The notes under the pieces: model-generated
Databases searched by the model: none
The model's input: only the letters and a program-made list of their open reading frames with translations
Told to the model about the DNA's origin: nothing
Made by a program: the position numbers and the translations under genes
In this document: positions 44,885 through 54,962 of the stretch, piece after piece
How the letters are laid out: each line of letters starts with the position of its first letter
How positions within the stretch are numbered: the first letter of the stretch is position 1
Source of the DNA: Campylobacter concisus
GTDB taxonomy: Bacteria; Campylobacterota; Campylobacteria; Campylobacterales; Campylobacteraceae
Direction of reading: 5' to 3'
Assembly: GCF_003048835.2 (NCBI RefSeq)
Contig: NZ_CP060705.1
Coordinates: 1,426,001 to 1,490,000, forward strand
Length of the DNA: 64,000 nt

Positions 44885-46499
44885 TATCCTCTCTTTAGCC
44901 TGCGTTGCTCTTTTAGCTAAAATTTACACCTACGAGGAGCTAAAAAAAGAGCCAAAAAGCCTTGCAAAAGACTACTATATAAACCGCCTCATCAACGAAG
45001 GTAGCTACACAAAAGAGCAGATAGCTGAGCTTTCACGCGACGTTTTTAGAAAAAGTGGCTTAGTTCAAAAATCAATCAATAAAATTTTACCTCCAAAAGC
45101 AGCCCCTAGCAAATGTCCTGGCATAAACGCAAGCAACATCACAAGTGCTAGCTTGGCTTGCCAAAATTTACTAACAACGATGAGTTTTTCTCTAAAGCTT
45201 GATAGCAAAACTCGTGAAATTTTAGCGGCAAATCTTGCAAGCACAAACCCGGAAAAAGCTAGGATTTTACGCACTTTAAACGAGGCAAATCCTGCTCTTA
45301 GCTTTGCAAGTGCAAACGATACAAAGAGCTTTTTAGAGCTTTTTAACGCTTCAAACCCACAAAGTAAAAATGCCCTTTTTAGCGCAAGCTTTGAAGCAAA
45401 TTTTATGAACAAGCTCTACATGCAAAAGGGCTTTACAAATTTATTAAACGATGTCGTGTTTAATAAAAAATATGAAAGCTTTAGAAGAAATTTACTTAGC
45501 ATAGATCCAGCTGTCACTGAAAAAAGCGACGCATTTACGCTTGGACTAAACGCTATCTTGCTTAGTCAAAATGACGTTGCATTTAGTTTTTTCACAAGAG
45601 CTAAAAATACCTTTGATAGGGCTTGGCAAAGGGACAATGCAACCTTTTGGCAGTATGAGCTAAGCGGCGATGAGAGCTTTTTAAAAGAGCTAAGTGCTAG
45701 CAAAGATGCAAATATCTACTCACTTTACGCAAGAGATTTGGTCGGTGGCGAACCGCTTGAAGTGATCGTGCCAAGGCCTAGCAAGCAAAATATCGAAAAT
45801 TTTGATGTAAGCGATCCATTTTTATGGAACAAAACCACGTCCCTTGCAAAGGATATGAACGCCACGCAGGCAAGCGAATTTGCGATGAGATTTTACACAA
45901 ACGAAAGTATCGGCGCATATGCATACTTCATGCAAAAAGCGCATGGCTGGGAGAAGCAGTACTTTTTGATGCCAAGCTCACCAGAGCTTGAGGGCATCAG
46001 CACCGAGCGAAAGTCGATGATCTACGCACTTGCAAGGCAAGAGAGCCTCTTTATCCCAAGTGTTGTCTCAACCTCATACGCCCTTGGCATGATGCAGTTT
46101 ATGCCATTTCTTGCAAATGCGATCGGTAAAAAAGAGCTAAAAATTCCAAATTTTGACCAGGACGATCTTTTTAAAACAGATGTCGCCTTTAAATTTGCAA
46201 ATCACCATCTAAACTACCTTGATAAATTTCTTTTTCATCCGCTCTTTACCGCATACGCATATAACGGCGGTATCGGCTTTACAAAAAAAGTCATCACAAG
46301 AGAAGATATGTTTAAAGAGGGGAAATTTGAGCCGTTTTTATCGATCGAGCTAGTACCTGTTGCAGAGACTAGAAACTACGGCAAGAAGGTGCTTGCAAAC
46401 TACGTGATCTATAGGGCGCTTAATGGTTCCAGTATAAAGATTTCGCAACTTTTCGAAAATTTAACAAAACCGGCTTTGACTGATAAATTTCGAAACTAA
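44862..46499 (+). CDS. slt: Lytic murein transglycosylase (Slt-like)
   Basis: About 545 residues from TTG 44862, AAGG a few bases upstream, with a short hydrophobic signal (FSILSLACVALLA). The first two thirds are helical, as in the superhelical Slt70 domain. The catalytic domain carries Glu in YALARQESLFIPSV, then TSYALGMMQFMP and YNGGIGF. Cleaves glycan strands in the periplasm. The start is uncertain. It overlaps the convergent lipoprotein gene by 80 bp. Confidence 0.88.
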   Translation: MFLLRHFSILSLACVALLAKIYTYEELKKEPKSLAKDYYINRLINEGSYTKEQIAELSRDVFRKSGLVQKSINKILPPKAAPSKCPGINASNITSASLACQNLLTTMSFSLKLDSKTREILAANLASTNPEKARILRTLNEANPALSFASANDTKSFLELFNASNPQSKNALFSASFEANFMNKLYMQKGFTNLLNDVVFNKKYESFRRNLLSIDPAVTEKSDAFTLGLNAILLSQNDVAFSFFTRAKNTFDRAWQRDNATFWQYELSGDESFLKELSASKDANIYSLYARDLVGGEPLEVIVPRPSKQNIENFDVSDPFLWNKTTSLAKDMNATQASEFAMRFYTNESIGAYAYFMQKAHGWEKQYFLMPSSPELEGISTERKSMIYALARQESLFIPSVVSTSYALGMMQFMPFLANAIGKKELKIPNFDQDDLFKTDVAFKFANHHLNYLDKFLFHPLFTAYAYNGGIGFTKKVITREDMFKEGKFEPFLSIELVPVAETRNYGKKVLANYVIYRALNGSSIKISQLFENLTKPALTDKFRN

Positions 46500-46899
46500 G
46501 CGCGAGATCGTCGCTTTGCTTACTTGGTGCGGTCACTTCATAATAGACCGCCCAAGGCATAGAAAATCCAGCAAATTTAAGCATCTCGTCACTTTCATCA
46601 AGCAGCCTTGCATTTGTGGCATTTGAGTCGCCATTTACCTTTATATTGCTCAAATTTTGCGCATGCTCTTTTGGGTTTATGGCTACTAAAAAGTGCTCTT
46701 TGCTCTCGTCTAAATTTGAGTTATATATAGGATTTAGATAGGTTGCAATTATAAGCGTTCTATCGGTGCCATCGATGATCTCGCTCTTACTTGTGTAGGC
46801 TAAAAGCTCATTTTTTAGTGGCTCATGCACGATCACTTTTTGATCAGCACAACCAAATATCATCAAAATAAATATAAAAAATAGTGTAAATTTTCTCAT
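46420..46899 (-). CDS. Putative lipoprotein, unknown function
   Basis: 159 residues with a signal MRKFTLFFIFILMIFGC ending in a lipobox-like Cys. The mature part is predicted beta-rich, with no known motif. Convergent and overlapping with slt over 80 bp, an arrangement I also recall from other Campylobacter genomes. Function unknown. Confidence 0.75.
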   Translation of the reverse strand: MRKFTLFFIFILMIFGCADQKVIVHEPLKNELLAYTSKSEIIDGTDRTLIIATYLNPIYNSNLDESKEHFLVAINPKEHAQNLSNIKVNGDSNATNARLLDESDEMLKFAGFSMPWAVYYEVTAPSKQSDDLALSFEIYQSKPVLLNFRKVAKSLYWNH

Positions 46900-46985
46900 A
46901 AAAAACTCTTAAAACATTAATTTTTCTCGCATTTTAGCATTTTATTTTTTAAATTTCACTCATAAATTTTAAAGCCAATATGAGC

Positions 46986-46991
46986 TATAAT
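46986..46991 (+). promoter_or_regulatory. -10 box of mobB
   Basis: TATAAT 31 bp before the mobB ATG. Confidence 0.5.
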
Positions 46992-47021
46992 CGCAAGAAA
47001 TTTTAACGAAAAAAGGCTCTT

Positions 47022-47501
47022 ATGAAAAGACTTGCCATTGCTTTTTCTGGCCCTTCAAATAGCGGAAAAACGACGCTTATCTTAAAAGTCGCAAAAAAAT
47101 TTATAGATGACGGGCTAAAGGTCGTTGTAGTCAAGCACGACCCAGGCGACAAGGCCAAATTTGACGTTGAAGGCAAGGATAGCTTTAAATTTTCTCAGGC
47201 AGGAGCTGACGTAGTCGTGATGAGTCCGACTAGAACGACTTACTTTTCACAAAGCTCGCAAGGCATAGACGAGGTCATAAGGATGATCGGCGAGTTTGAC
47301 ATGCTCTTAGTTGAGGGGCTAAAGACACTGCCACTGCCAAGACTAAGCGTCTTTAGAGGTGAGATCGATGAAGCTTATCTTAGCTTTTCAGACGCGATCG
47401 CCACTTATAAAAAGCAGATCCCCTACGAGATAACAAATCTAAATTTAGACGATATAGACGCCATTTGTGCGTGGATAATCAAAAATGCAAAGGCTGTATA
47501 A
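47022..47501 (+). CDS. mobB: Molybdopterin-guanine dinucleotide biosynthesis protein MobB
   Basis: 159 residues of the P-loop GTPase type with Walker [12 protein letters not shown] near residue 10, [10 protein letters not shown] and [13 protein letters not shown]. Supports molybdenum cofactor maturation for nitrate reductase and similar enzymes. Its stop overlaps the fbp ATG (TAATG). Confidence 0.92.
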   Translation: MKRLAIAFSGPSNSGKTTLILKVAKKFIDDGLKVVVVKHDPGDKAKFDVEGKDSFKFSQAGADVVVMSPTRTTYFSQSSQGIDEVIRMIGEFDMLLVEGLKTLPLPRLSVFRGEIDEAYLSFSDAIATYKKQIPYEITNLNLDDIDAICAWIIKNAKAV

Positions 47502-48364
47502 TGCAAGAACTAAACCAAATTTTTAACACCATTAAAGATATCGCAAAAGAGATAAGCGAGGTCATAAAATACGCCGATCTTGGCTACACAACTCACGAAA
47601 ACGCAACTGGCGACACCCAGCTAAAGCTTGATGTAAAAAGCGACGAGATCATCACGGCTAAATTTAAGCAGCTTTCATGCGTAAAAGCGCTAATTAGCGA
47701 AGAGAAAGAGGACGAGCTTGAGATAAATAAAAATGCTAAATTTATCATCGCTTACGATCCACTTGATGGCTCAAGCTTAGTTGATGTAAATTTCGCTGTT
47801 GGTTCGATCTTTGGCATCTACGAAGACGAGGTAAAACCAGAAAATTTAATAGCCGCAGCTTACAGCATCTATGGTCCAAGACTTGAGCTGGTAATTGCCG
47901 AGAAAAAGGGCGCTTTGCCTAAATTTTATAGGCTTGGCAAAGATGGCGAGTTTAAATTTGTAAAAGAGCTTGAGCTAAAAGAAAAAGGCAAGCTAAACGC
48001 CACGGGAGCTACGCAAAAGGGCTGGAGTCAAACGCATAGAAATTTCATAAACGAGCTATTTAACGAGGGCTACAGGCTAAGATATTCAGGTGCGATGGTA
48101 AGCGACTTGCATCAAATTTTACTAAAAGGTGGCGGTCTTTTTAGCTACCCAGCAACGAGCGATCATCCAAATGGCAAGCTAAGGGTTGTCTTTGAAGTGT
48201 TGCCATTTGCCTTTATATATGAAAACGCAAAGGGCGCAACCTCAAACGGCAAAAACCAAACACTCTTTGATATAAAAATAGAAAAAATTCACCAAACTAC
48301 GCCATGCTTCTTTGGTTCGCGTGATGAAATTTCACTTTTGCATAAATTTTACGAGCAAAAATAA
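47501..48364 (+). CDS. fbp: Fructose-1,6-bisphosphatase, class I
   Basis: 287 residues from ATG 47501; an upstream extension of the frame to 47465 is rejected because this ATG overlaps the mobB stop. Signatures are [52 protein letters not shown] and the C-terminal domain. Removes the 1-phosphate in gluconeogenesis. Part of the mobB-fbp-metG run with overlapping stops and starts. Confidence 0.95.
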   Translation: MQELNQIFNTIKDIAKEISEVIKYADLGYTTHENATGDTQLKLDVKSDEIITAKFKQLSCVKALISEEKEDELEINKNAKFIIAYDPLDGSSLVDVNFAVGSIFGIYEDEVKPENLIAAAYSIYGPRLELVIAEKKGALPKFYRLGKDGEFKFVKELELKEKGKLNATGATQKGWSQTHRNFINELFNEGYRLRYSGAMVSDLHQILLKGGGLFSYPATSDHPNGKLRVVFEVLPFAFIYENAKGATSNGKNQTLFDIKIEKIHQTTPCFFGSRDEISLLHKFYEQK

Positions 48365-48582
48365 TGCAAGAAACACAAGCAAACGAGCCACTTGACGCAT
48401 TTGAGCTAGCCCTAAAGCAAAAGGCAAAAGTTATGCAAGAGTGCCAAGAGCAAAAAGGTCGCAAAAGCTGTTTTAACTGCGAGGCATTTTTTGACTGCGA
48501 GACGAGAATAGAGTATGTAAATAGCTGCTACAACTCGATGTCAAAAGGCAACACCGGCAGTGACGGCGGATTTGATTTTTAA
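48364..48582 (+). CDS. Small Cys-rich protein between fbp and metG
   Basis: 72 residues with Cys pairs in KSCFNCEAFFDCETR and a single later Cys (VNSCYNS), suggesting a small zinc-binding fold. The acidic, glycine-rich tail ends GSDGGFDF. Starts at TAATG on the fbp stop and is 15 bp before metG. Unknown function; I recall a similar gene at this place in other Campylobacter. Confidence 0.8.
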   Translation: MQETQANEPLDAFELALKQKAKVMQECQEQKGRKSCFNCEAFFDCETRIEYVNSCYNSMSKGNTGSDGGFDF

Positions 48583-48597
48583 ATTTAAAGGAAAAAT

Positions 48598-50520
48598 ATG
48601 AAAGAAAAAGCTTATATAACCACTCCGATTTATTACGTAAATGATGTGCCACACATCGGTCACGCCTACACGACTATCATCGCTGATACACTAGCTAGAT
48701 TTAACCGCTTGCAAGGCAAAGAGACCTACTTCATGACTGGCACAGACGAGCATGGTCAAAAGATCGAGCAAGCAGCTCGCGCTAGAGGCAAGACGCCAAA
48801 AGAGTACGCTGATGAGATCAGTGCGAAATTTAGATCGCTTTGGGATGAATTTGAGATAAGCTACGACCATTTTATAAGGACAACCGACGAAGAGCATAAG
48901 CAAACCGTGCAAAATGTCTTTGAAAAGATGCAAGCAAACGGCGATATCTACAAGGGCGAGTACGAGGGCTTTTACTGCGTTAGCTGCGAGACATTTTTCA
49001 ACCAAAGAGACTTGCTTGAGGACAACCGCTGTCCAGACTGCGGCCGCGTGACATCTTTAGTTAAAGAAGAGAGCTACTTTTTTAAGCTTTCAAAATATGA
49101 AGACGCTCTTTTAAAATGGTATGAAAATGACGAGCTTTGCGTCATCCCAAAGGGTAAGAAAAACGAGGTCGTAAGCTTTGTAAAAGGCGGATTAAAAGAC
49201 CTCTCAGTGACAAGAACGAGCTTTGACTGGGGCATAAAGCTACCAAAGAGCGCAAACGACGACAAGCACGTTATGTACGTCTGGCTTGACGCGCTCATAA
49301 ACTACTTAACAACACTAGGATACTCAAGAGATAACGCTAGAATGGACTTTTGGCCGCATACAACACACATTGTTGGCAAGGATATCTTGCGCTTTCACGC
49401 AGTTTATTGGCCGGCATTTTTGATGAGCCTTGGCTTGCCACTGCCAAAACACGTCGCAGCGCACGGCTGGTGGACGATAGATGGCGAAAAGATGAGCAAA
49501 AGCAAGGGCAACGTCATCAACCCAAGAGAGGTCGCAAACGCTTATGGACTTGAAAATTTCAGATACTTTTTGCTTAGAGAGGTGCCGTTTGGACAAGATG
49601 GCGACTACAGCCAAAAGGCCTTGATCGAGCGCATAAACTCAGAGCTTGGCAACGGACTTGGCAACTTGCTAAGCCGCATAGTAGGCATGAGCGCAAAGTA
49701 TAGCGACTACAAGATCGACTCAAAAGATGTGATCAAATTTCACAAAGCCGAGCTTGATGAGGCGAAGGGCTATCTTGATGAGGCGATAAAAAATTTAGAA
49801 AATTTAGCAACAAACCGCTACTTAGAGGATCTTTGGAAGGTCGTAACGCTTGCAAACGCAGCCGTTGCGAAGTATGAGCCATGGTCGCTTGTAAAAGCTG
49901 GCAAAAGTGACGAAGCAAACGCACTTGTGGCACTTTGTGCAAATTTACTTGCAAAAGTGGCGATACTGCTTAGCCCAGCTATGCCAAAAACTTGCACTAA
50001 GATAGCTGATACGCTTGGCTTTAGCATAGATACGGCCTCTTATGAAACTCTTGTATTAAAAAATGAAATTTCAAATTTTGTGGCAAAAGCTACTGAGCCA
50101 CTCTTCCCAAGGATAGAAAAAGAGCTAATGGGCGAGGCAAGAGACCTAAAAGAAGAGCCAAAAGCTGAGCCAAAAGAGGAAAAAAAAGAAGAAGGCATTA
50201 TTAGCATCGATGACTTTGCCAAGATCGTAATAAAAGTAGGCGAAGTGCTCGAGTGTGAGAGAGTTGAGGGTAGCGAGAAACTGCTTAAATTTAAGATAGA
50301 TCTTGGCGAGGAGCAGCCACGTCAAATTTTATCTGGCATCGCCAAATACTACGAGCCTAGCTCGCTTGTGGGCAAGCAAGTTTGCGTTTTAGCAAATTTA
50401 AAAGAGCGAACGATGATGAAAAAATATGTCTCGCAAGGCATGATCCTAAGCGCATCAGACGGCTCGCTAACGCTTCTTGGCACGCAGGGCAAGGTCAAAA
50501 ACGGCGCGATCGTTGGCTAA
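48598..50520 (+). CDS. metG: Methionyl-tRNA synthetase
   Basis: 640 residues. Class I motifs HIGHAYTTI (about residue 20) and KMSKSKGN, a zinc knuckle CVSCETFF...CPDCG, an acidic linker (EEPKAEPKEEKKEE) and a C-terminal tRNA-binding OB domain (IVIKVGEVLECERVEGSEKL). Long form with the dimerising tail. Ribosome site AAAGGA. Confidence 0.97.
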   Translation: MKEKAYITTPIYYVNDVPHIGHAYTTIIADTLARFNRLQGKETYFMTGTDEHGQKIEQAARARGKTPKEYADEISAKFRSLWDEFEISYDHFIRTTDEEHKQTVQNVFEKMQANGDIYKGEYEGFYCVSCETFFNQRDLLEDNRCPDCGRVTSLVKEESYFFKLSKYEDALLKWYENDELCVIPKGKKNEVVSFVKGGLKDLSVTRTSFDWGIKLPKSANDDKHVMYVWLDALINYLTTLGYSRDNARMDFWPHTTHIVGKDILRFHAVYWPAFLMSLGLPLPKHVAAHGWWTIDGEKMSKSKGNVINPREVANAYGLENFRYFLLREVPFGQDGDYSQKALIERINSELGNGLGNLLSRIVGMSAKYSDYKIDSKDVIKFHKAELDEAKGYLDEAIKNLENLATNRYLEDLWKVVTLANAAVAKYEPWSLVKAGKSDEANALVALCANLLAKVAILLSPAMPKTCTKIADTLGFSIDTASYETLVLKNEISNFVAKATEPLFPRIEKELMGEARDLKEEPKAEPKEEKKEEGIISIDDFAKIVIKVGEVLECERVEGSEKLLKFKIDLGEEQPRQILSGIAKYYEPSSLVGKQVCVLANLKERTMMKKYVSQGMILSASDGSLTLLGTQGKVKNGAIVG

Positions 50521-51498
50521 ATGACGATAGAAAATTTAACCCACATAATAAATGGACAAATTTTAAATAACCCAAGCATCTCAAGCGTGACTAGCTTCGC
50601 GTTTGAGGCTAAAAATATAAAACGAGGCTACGCTCTCATCGCCACGCAAAGCGATCAGATTGCACCTGCGATAAAGCAAGGCGCCTACGCTATTATTAGT
50701 GAAGAGGATGTCACGCCAAGCGACGAGGAGATAGCCTTTATCAAGGTAGCAAGCCTGCAAACTGCCATCATTAAGCTCATGCGCTTTGAAGCGATCCACA
50801 AAAATATCAAATTTTGCGCGGTCAATCCCTTCATAAAAGCGCTTTTAGAGAAGTCACACCTTGAAAAAAACGCCCACGTCATACCTGAAAATTTAACTGA
50901 GCTTTTTTATAAAATTTTCCATGCAAATTTGTTTGACACATTTTTTAGCGACGATACGAGGATACTTCAAAGGCTCTCGCTACTTTACGAGACGGCCTGG
51001 ACTGATACAAATATAAGCGTGCTAAATCCAAGCTCGATCTTTTTTACAACGCTCATTTACGATGACAAATACTATCAAAATTTAAGCATCCCAAGGGTTT
51101 TTGCTGGGATGTTTTGCGGACTTCTTGGCTATCTTAAGAAAAATAATATCGGCTTTAAAGTAACAGAGAGTAGAATTTCATCGCACTTTGACCCAGTCTT
51201 TATCGACAAAGACTTTAAGCCAGTTGGTTTTGGTAGTAGTTTTAGAGCGGTGATAGCCGAAGAAGACGAAGAGCTATTTTTGACTGAAAGCATATTTCTA
51301 AGGCGAAATTTCAGCGAAAGCGAGCTTAAATTTTGCCTGCCAAAAGATAGCACGCTAAAGGTTGAAAACGCCATTTTTTATGAAAATTTAGACGAGATAA
51401 AAGAGCTACAAAATTTCGTCTATGCCCTTGTGCTTTGCAAAAAAGAAGATCTGCTTGATAGTCTAAGCCAAAGCAAAGAGCAAAGCGGACTCTTTTAA
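50521..51498 (+). CDS. Hypothetical protein with MurE/MurF-like N-terminal domain
   Basis: 325 residues starting one base after metG. The first about 80 residues (ISSVTSFAFEAKNIKRGYALIATQSDQI, KQGAYAIISEED) look like the substrate-binding N-domain of Mur ligases, but no ATP loop or central-domain signature is present. The rest is mixed alpha/beta. Probably a shape or wall-related accessory protein, uncertain. Confidence 0.7.
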   Translation: MTIENLTHIINGQILNNPSISSVTSFAFEAKNIKRGYALIATQSDQIAPAIKQGAYAIISEEDVTPSDEEIAFIKVASLQTAIIKLMRFEAIHKNIKFCAVNPFIKALLEKSHLEKNAHVIPENLTELFYKIFHANLFDTFFSDDTRILQRLSLLYETAWTDTNISVLNPSSIFFTTLIYDDKYYQNLSIPRVFAGMFCGLLGYLKKNNIGFKVTESRISSHFDPVFIDKDFKPVGFGSSFRAVIAEEDEELFLTESIFLRRNFSESELKFCLPKDSTLKVENAIFYENLDEIKELQNFVYALVLCKKEDLLDSLSQSKEQSGLF

Positions 51499-51502
51499 AT
51501 TT

Positions 51503-51533
51503 AGGGCCAGAGCCTAAGCCCTGGCAGTTTTTT
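51503..51533. terminator. Terminator between metG operon and hcp
   Basis: GCCAG pairs with CTGGC around a partly paired AGCCTAAGCC loop, followed by a T6 run on the plus strand. It lies between convergent genes. Confidence 0.7.
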
Positions 51534-52860
51534 ACTCACCTAAGAAGTATTTTAGATCAGCTTGAGCGTCGCCGCTAATTGGTCTAACGTTAAATTTATC
51601 CACTAAGAAATTTATGATCTCTTCATTGAAAAATTTAGGTAAGCTAGGTCCTACGTTGATATTTTTGATACCAAGGCTAAATAGCGCTAGCAAGATGATG
51701 ACCGCTTTTTGCTCCATCCACATTAGCACGATAGAAACTGGTAGGTCATTTACTGCGATGCCTGTTGCCTCGCTAAGCGCAAGGGCGATTTTTACCGCGC
51801 CGTTGCTGTCGTTGCACTGACCAAGGTCGATGTAGCGTGGTAGCTCGGTGCCTAGAACGTTGCCAAAGTCAATATCGTTAAATCTAAATTTACCACAGCT
51901 TGAAGTAAGTATCACGCAGTCTTTTGGAAGGCTAGCAGCTAGCTCCCTATAGTACTCGCGTCCCTTGCCAGGCGCGTCACAGCCAGCGATCACGAAAAAT
52001 CTGCGGATCTTGCCAGTGTTTATCGCATCTAAAATTTGTGGGGCTAAAGTTAGGATAGTCTTGTAGTGGCCGCCAGTTACTAGGCTCTCGTCGCTATCAA
52101 AGCCGCTAACGTCGCCACAGGCTAGTGCGCACTCGATAAGTGGAGTGAAGTCGTCGTTTTCGATGTGTTTTACGCCGTTTGTGCCTGCAATCGAGTAGCC
52201 AAATAGCCTGTCAGCGTATGTGCAGTTTGAGCGTAGTGGCACGATGCAGTTTGTTGTCATTAGTATCGCACCTTTAAATTCATTAAATAGCTTAGTTTGG
52301 TCAAACCACGCCTTGCCGATGTTGCCTTTTAGGTGGCTGTACTTGCGTAGTTCTGGGTATCCGTGAGCTGGGAGCATCTCTGAGTGAGTGTAGATATTGA
52401 TGCCCTTATCTTTTGTCGCCTCAAGTAGCGCTTTTAGAGCGTGCAGGTTGTGTCCGCTTACTAAGATCGCCTTGCCCTCGACCTTGTTTTGGCTCACTCT
52501 AACTGGTGTTGGGATGCCAAATTTAGCCGTGTGAGCCTCGCTTAGTAGGTTCATCACCTCAACGCCAGCACCGCCTACTTCAAGAAGCTGCTTGATGTGC
52601 TCATCGAAGTTGAAATTTGAGTTTGTAAGCGTGAAATAAAGCGTATCAGCCATAACGCGATCAACGTTGCTAGTATCAGCGCCAAGCTCGTGTGCGTGGT
52701 GGCGGTATGCGCTAAGGCCTTTTAAGCCAAAAACCATCGTATCTTGCAAAAGTGCTAGCGTGTCACTCTTGCCACAGGTGCCCATAGGCTGGCCCTTTGC
52801 ACCGCATCCATCCTCAGCGCTCATCTCGCACTGATGGCAAAACATCTTCATATCTTTCAT
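51532..52860 (-). CDS. hcp: Hybrid cluster protein / hydroxylamine reductase, short form
   Basis: 442 residues, about 100 shorter than the E. coli protein (about 550), so it lacks one helical bundle as in class III Hcp. N-terminal cysteines CHQC...GC...TC for a 4Fe-4S cluster; hybrid-cluster ligands in LVSGHNLHALK, TTNCIVPL, FVIAGCDAPGKGREYY, LTSSCGKFRFN and DLGQCNDSNGAVKIA. Hcp handles NO or hydroxylamine under anaerobiosis. An FNR-type site lies upstream. Confidence 0.93.
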   Translation of the reverse strand: MKDMKMFCHQCEMSAEDGCGAKGQPMGTCGKSDTLALLQDTMVFGLKGLSAYRHHAHELGADTSNVDRVMADTLYFTLTNSNFNFDEHIKQLLEVGGAGVEVMNLLSEAHTAKFGIPTPVRVSQNKVEGKAILVSGHNLHALKALLEATKDKGINIYTHSEMLPAHGYPELRKYSHLKGNIGKAWFDQTKLFNEFKGAILMTTNCIVPLRSNCTYADRLFGYSIAGTNGVKHIENDDFTPLIECALACGDVSGFDSDESLVTGGHYKTILTLAPQILDAINTGKIRRFFVIAGCDAPGKGREYYRELAASLPKDCVILTSSCGKFRFNDIDFGNVLGTELPRYIDLGQCNDSNGAVKIALALSEATGIAVNDLPVSIVLMWMEQKAVIILLALFSLGIKNINVGPSLPKFFNEEIINFLVDKFNVRPISGDAQADLKYFLGE

Positions 52861-52922
52861 TGTCTCTCCTTGTGAATTTAAAAATTTAAGCGGATTTTAT
52901 CCTAGGTGGCTAGCTATTTTGG

Positions 52923-52936
52923 TTGATAGCAGTCAA
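52923..52936 (-). promoter_or_regulatory. FNR/DNR-type site upstream of hcp
   Basis: TTGATAGCAGTCAA, one mismatch from TTGAT-N4-ATCAA. Its centre is about 42 bp upstream of the start point predicted from TAAAAT (52894-52899), the class II activator position. Confidence 0.6.
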
Positions 52937-53087
52937 GAAAAGTTAAATTTAAATTTAAATTTTAGTTATTAAATTTAAGGTTTTATGATTATGGATATCA
53001 AAATATAAATTTGAAATTTAGCACAAAGAGTTAATAAAATTTACAAAAAAAACGATTTACATTTGAAATTTATTTAAAAGGATGAAA

Positions 53088-53732
53088 ATGAAAAATTTAT
53101 TACTAGTGGTATTTGCTGCCTTTATGCTTTGTGGCTGCGCTCCAAAGGGGATATTTGTGACCTTGCCAGACGAGCAAGCACCTTCAAACATTAGCAAAAA
53201 GACAAAAATTTACATCGAAAGTGTCAAAGATGTGAGGGCTTTTGAAAACGACCCAAAACAAGCCAGCACCCCATCTTTATACAAGCACAATGTAAATGAA
53301 GTTAGCGCAAAAGAGAAACAAAAATACATCGGCAGAATGAGAAATAGCTATGGCAGAGGGCTGTGGAACGTCATTTTAGAAAATAAACAAAGAACAACTA
53401 GCGTAGTAAGGGCGCGCATAGAGGACGCCTTTAGAAGCAACGGCTTTTTGGTCGTAAAAAATGAAAATGAGATAGATAAGGATACGATAAGCGTTAATGC
53501 AAGAATAGAAAAACTTTGGACTTATATGACGCTTGGTGCGGTAAAAGTTGGTCTAAACGCTGATATAAGCACCAGTTTAAGCGTAAATAATAAAGAGCTA
53601 AGTACGGTCATAAACCGCAAAGAGGAGTACTTTTTGGTAAATCAAAATGACTATGCAAATATCATCAAAAGCTCTTTGGCTGAGTATAAAGAGAAGCTTG
53701 CAAAACAGATAAGCGAGCTAAATTTGGAGTAA
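53088..53732 (+). CDS. Lipoprotein, YajG-like
   Basis: 214 residues from ATG 53088 (AAAAGG seven bases before it; ATG 53082 is too close). Signal MKNLLLVVFAAFMLCGC with lipobox LCGC. The mature part has the YajG-like pattern of a beta-strand KIYIESVKDVRAFE, RIEDAFRSNGFLVV and a final helix. Exported to the periplasm or outer membrane. Role unknown. Confidence 0.75.
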   Translation: MKNLLLVVFAAFMLCGCAPKGIFVTLPDEQAPSNISKKTKIYIESVKDVRAFENDPKQASTPSLYKHNVNEVSAKEKQKYIGRMRNSYGRGLWNVILENKQRTTSVVRARIEDAFRSNGFLVVKNENEIDKDTISVNARIEKLWTYMTLGAVKVGLNADISTSLSVNNKELSTVINRKEEYFLVNQNDYANIIKSSLAEYKEKLAKQISELNLE

Positions 53733-53788
53733 ATTTTAGGCTAGCTGCTAAATTTATAGTGGCTAGCTTTTAAATTTCAAGGTAAATT

Positions 53789-54454
53789 TCATTTTTTATA
53801 AGGGATTTTATCAACGGCGTTTGCTTTTTTAAAGCCATTTAGCCTTAGCCTGCAGCTATCACAAAGCCCGCACGCCTCGTCCTCGCTCTCGTAGCAGCTC
53901 CATGTTAGCTCTATTGGTGAATTAAGCTCAAGCGACTTTGAGACGATATCAGCCTTGCTTAAATTTACAAGCGGCGTGATGATCTCACAAGAAAAATCAG
54001 CCGACGTGCCTAAATTTATCGCCTCATTTATGCTTTTTATAAAGCTCTCTTTGCAGTCAGGATACCCAGAGCTATCCTCCTCTACCACGCCTATGTAAAT
54101 CGCCTGCGCCCCCTCTTTTTCGGCAAGTGCGGCGGCGATTGAGATAAATACGCCATTTCTAAACGGCACATAGGTGTTTGGCACGTCCTTGCTAACGCCA
54201 TCTTTTCTTATCTGCATGCTCGCATCAGTTAGCGAATTTCCGCCTATTTGAGCGATGAAGCTAACGTCTAAATTTATCTTTTTAACCGCGCCCAGTTGCT
54301 CACATATCTCGTCAAACGCGCGCTTTTCTCGCTTCATAGTTCTTTGTCCGTAGTCAAAATGAAGTGCGACCAAATCATATCCAGCCCTCTTTGCCATCAC
54401 AGCGCAAAGCGTGCTATCCATACCGCCGCTCATTATACAAACTGCTTTTTTCAT
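53789..54454 (-). CDS. queC: 7-cyano-7-deazaguanine synthase
   Basis: 221 residues from ATG 54454, AAAGGGC upstream; the frame extends to 54487. PP-loop [16 protein letters not shown] at residues about 6 to 20 and the C-terminal zinc site [18 protein letters not shown]. Makes preQ0 in the queuosine pathway. The element-borne QatC is a divergent relative. Divergent from ybeY. Confidence 0.95.
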   Translation of the reverse strand: MKKAVCIMSGGMDSTLCAVMAKRAGYDLVALHFDYGQRTMKREKRAFDEICEQLGAVKKINLDVSFIAQIGGNSLTDASMQIRKDGVSKDVPNTYVPFRNGVFISIAAALAEKEGAQAIYIGVVEEDSSGYPDCKESFIKSINEAINLGTSADFSCEIITPLVNLSKADIVSKSLELNSPIELTWSCYESEDEACGLCDSCRLRLNGFKKANAVDKIPYKK

Positions 54455-54511
54455 ATTTTGCCCTTTAAATTTGCTAAAATTATACAAAAATTTACTAAGG
54501 ACAAGCCAAAA

Positions 54512-54949
54512 ATGATACTTTGCGAAGAGAGTTATCCTGAAATTTTAGATCAAATTTGCTCATATCTAACGCCTGGTGAAGTTGAGTTAGTTTTCATCAA
54601 CAAAGATGAGATGAGAGAGCTAAACAGATCTGAGCGAGGCATAGATAAAACCACTGACGTCTTAAGCTTCCCCCTTGAGCTCATCGTCCATGCCCCACTT
54701 GGCTCGGTAGTCATAAACAAAGATATGGTAAAAGAAAAAGCAGCTGAGCTAAATCACAGCGAAGATGCCGAAACTGCGCTACTTTTCACACATGGCTTGC
54801 TGCATATCTTAGGCTTCGATCACGAAAAAGATGATGGGCAAATGAGAGAAAAAGAGTGCGAAGTGATAGCTAAATTTAACTTGCCAAAGAGCCTAATCGT
54901 AAGAAGCGAGGACGTTAGGCTAATTGATTTTATAAACAAAAAGGGCTGA
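54512..54949 (+). CDS. ybeY: Endoribonuclease YbeY
   Basis: 145 residues from ATG 54512 (TAAGGAC upstream). The zinc motif [15 protein letters not shown] is near residue 92 and [10 protein letters not shown] is typical. Matures 16S rRNA 3' ends and takes part in ribosome quality control. Frame extends upstream to 54296 but that part overlaps queC. Confidence 0.94.
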   Translation: MILCEESYPEILDQICSYLTPGEVELVFINKDEMRELNRSERGIDKTTDVLSFPLELIVHAPLGSVVINKDMVKEKAAELNHSEDAETALLFTHGLLHILGFDHEKDDGQMREKECEVIAKFNLPKSLIVRSEDVRLIDFINKKG

Positions 54950-54962
54950 TAAAGCCCCTACA

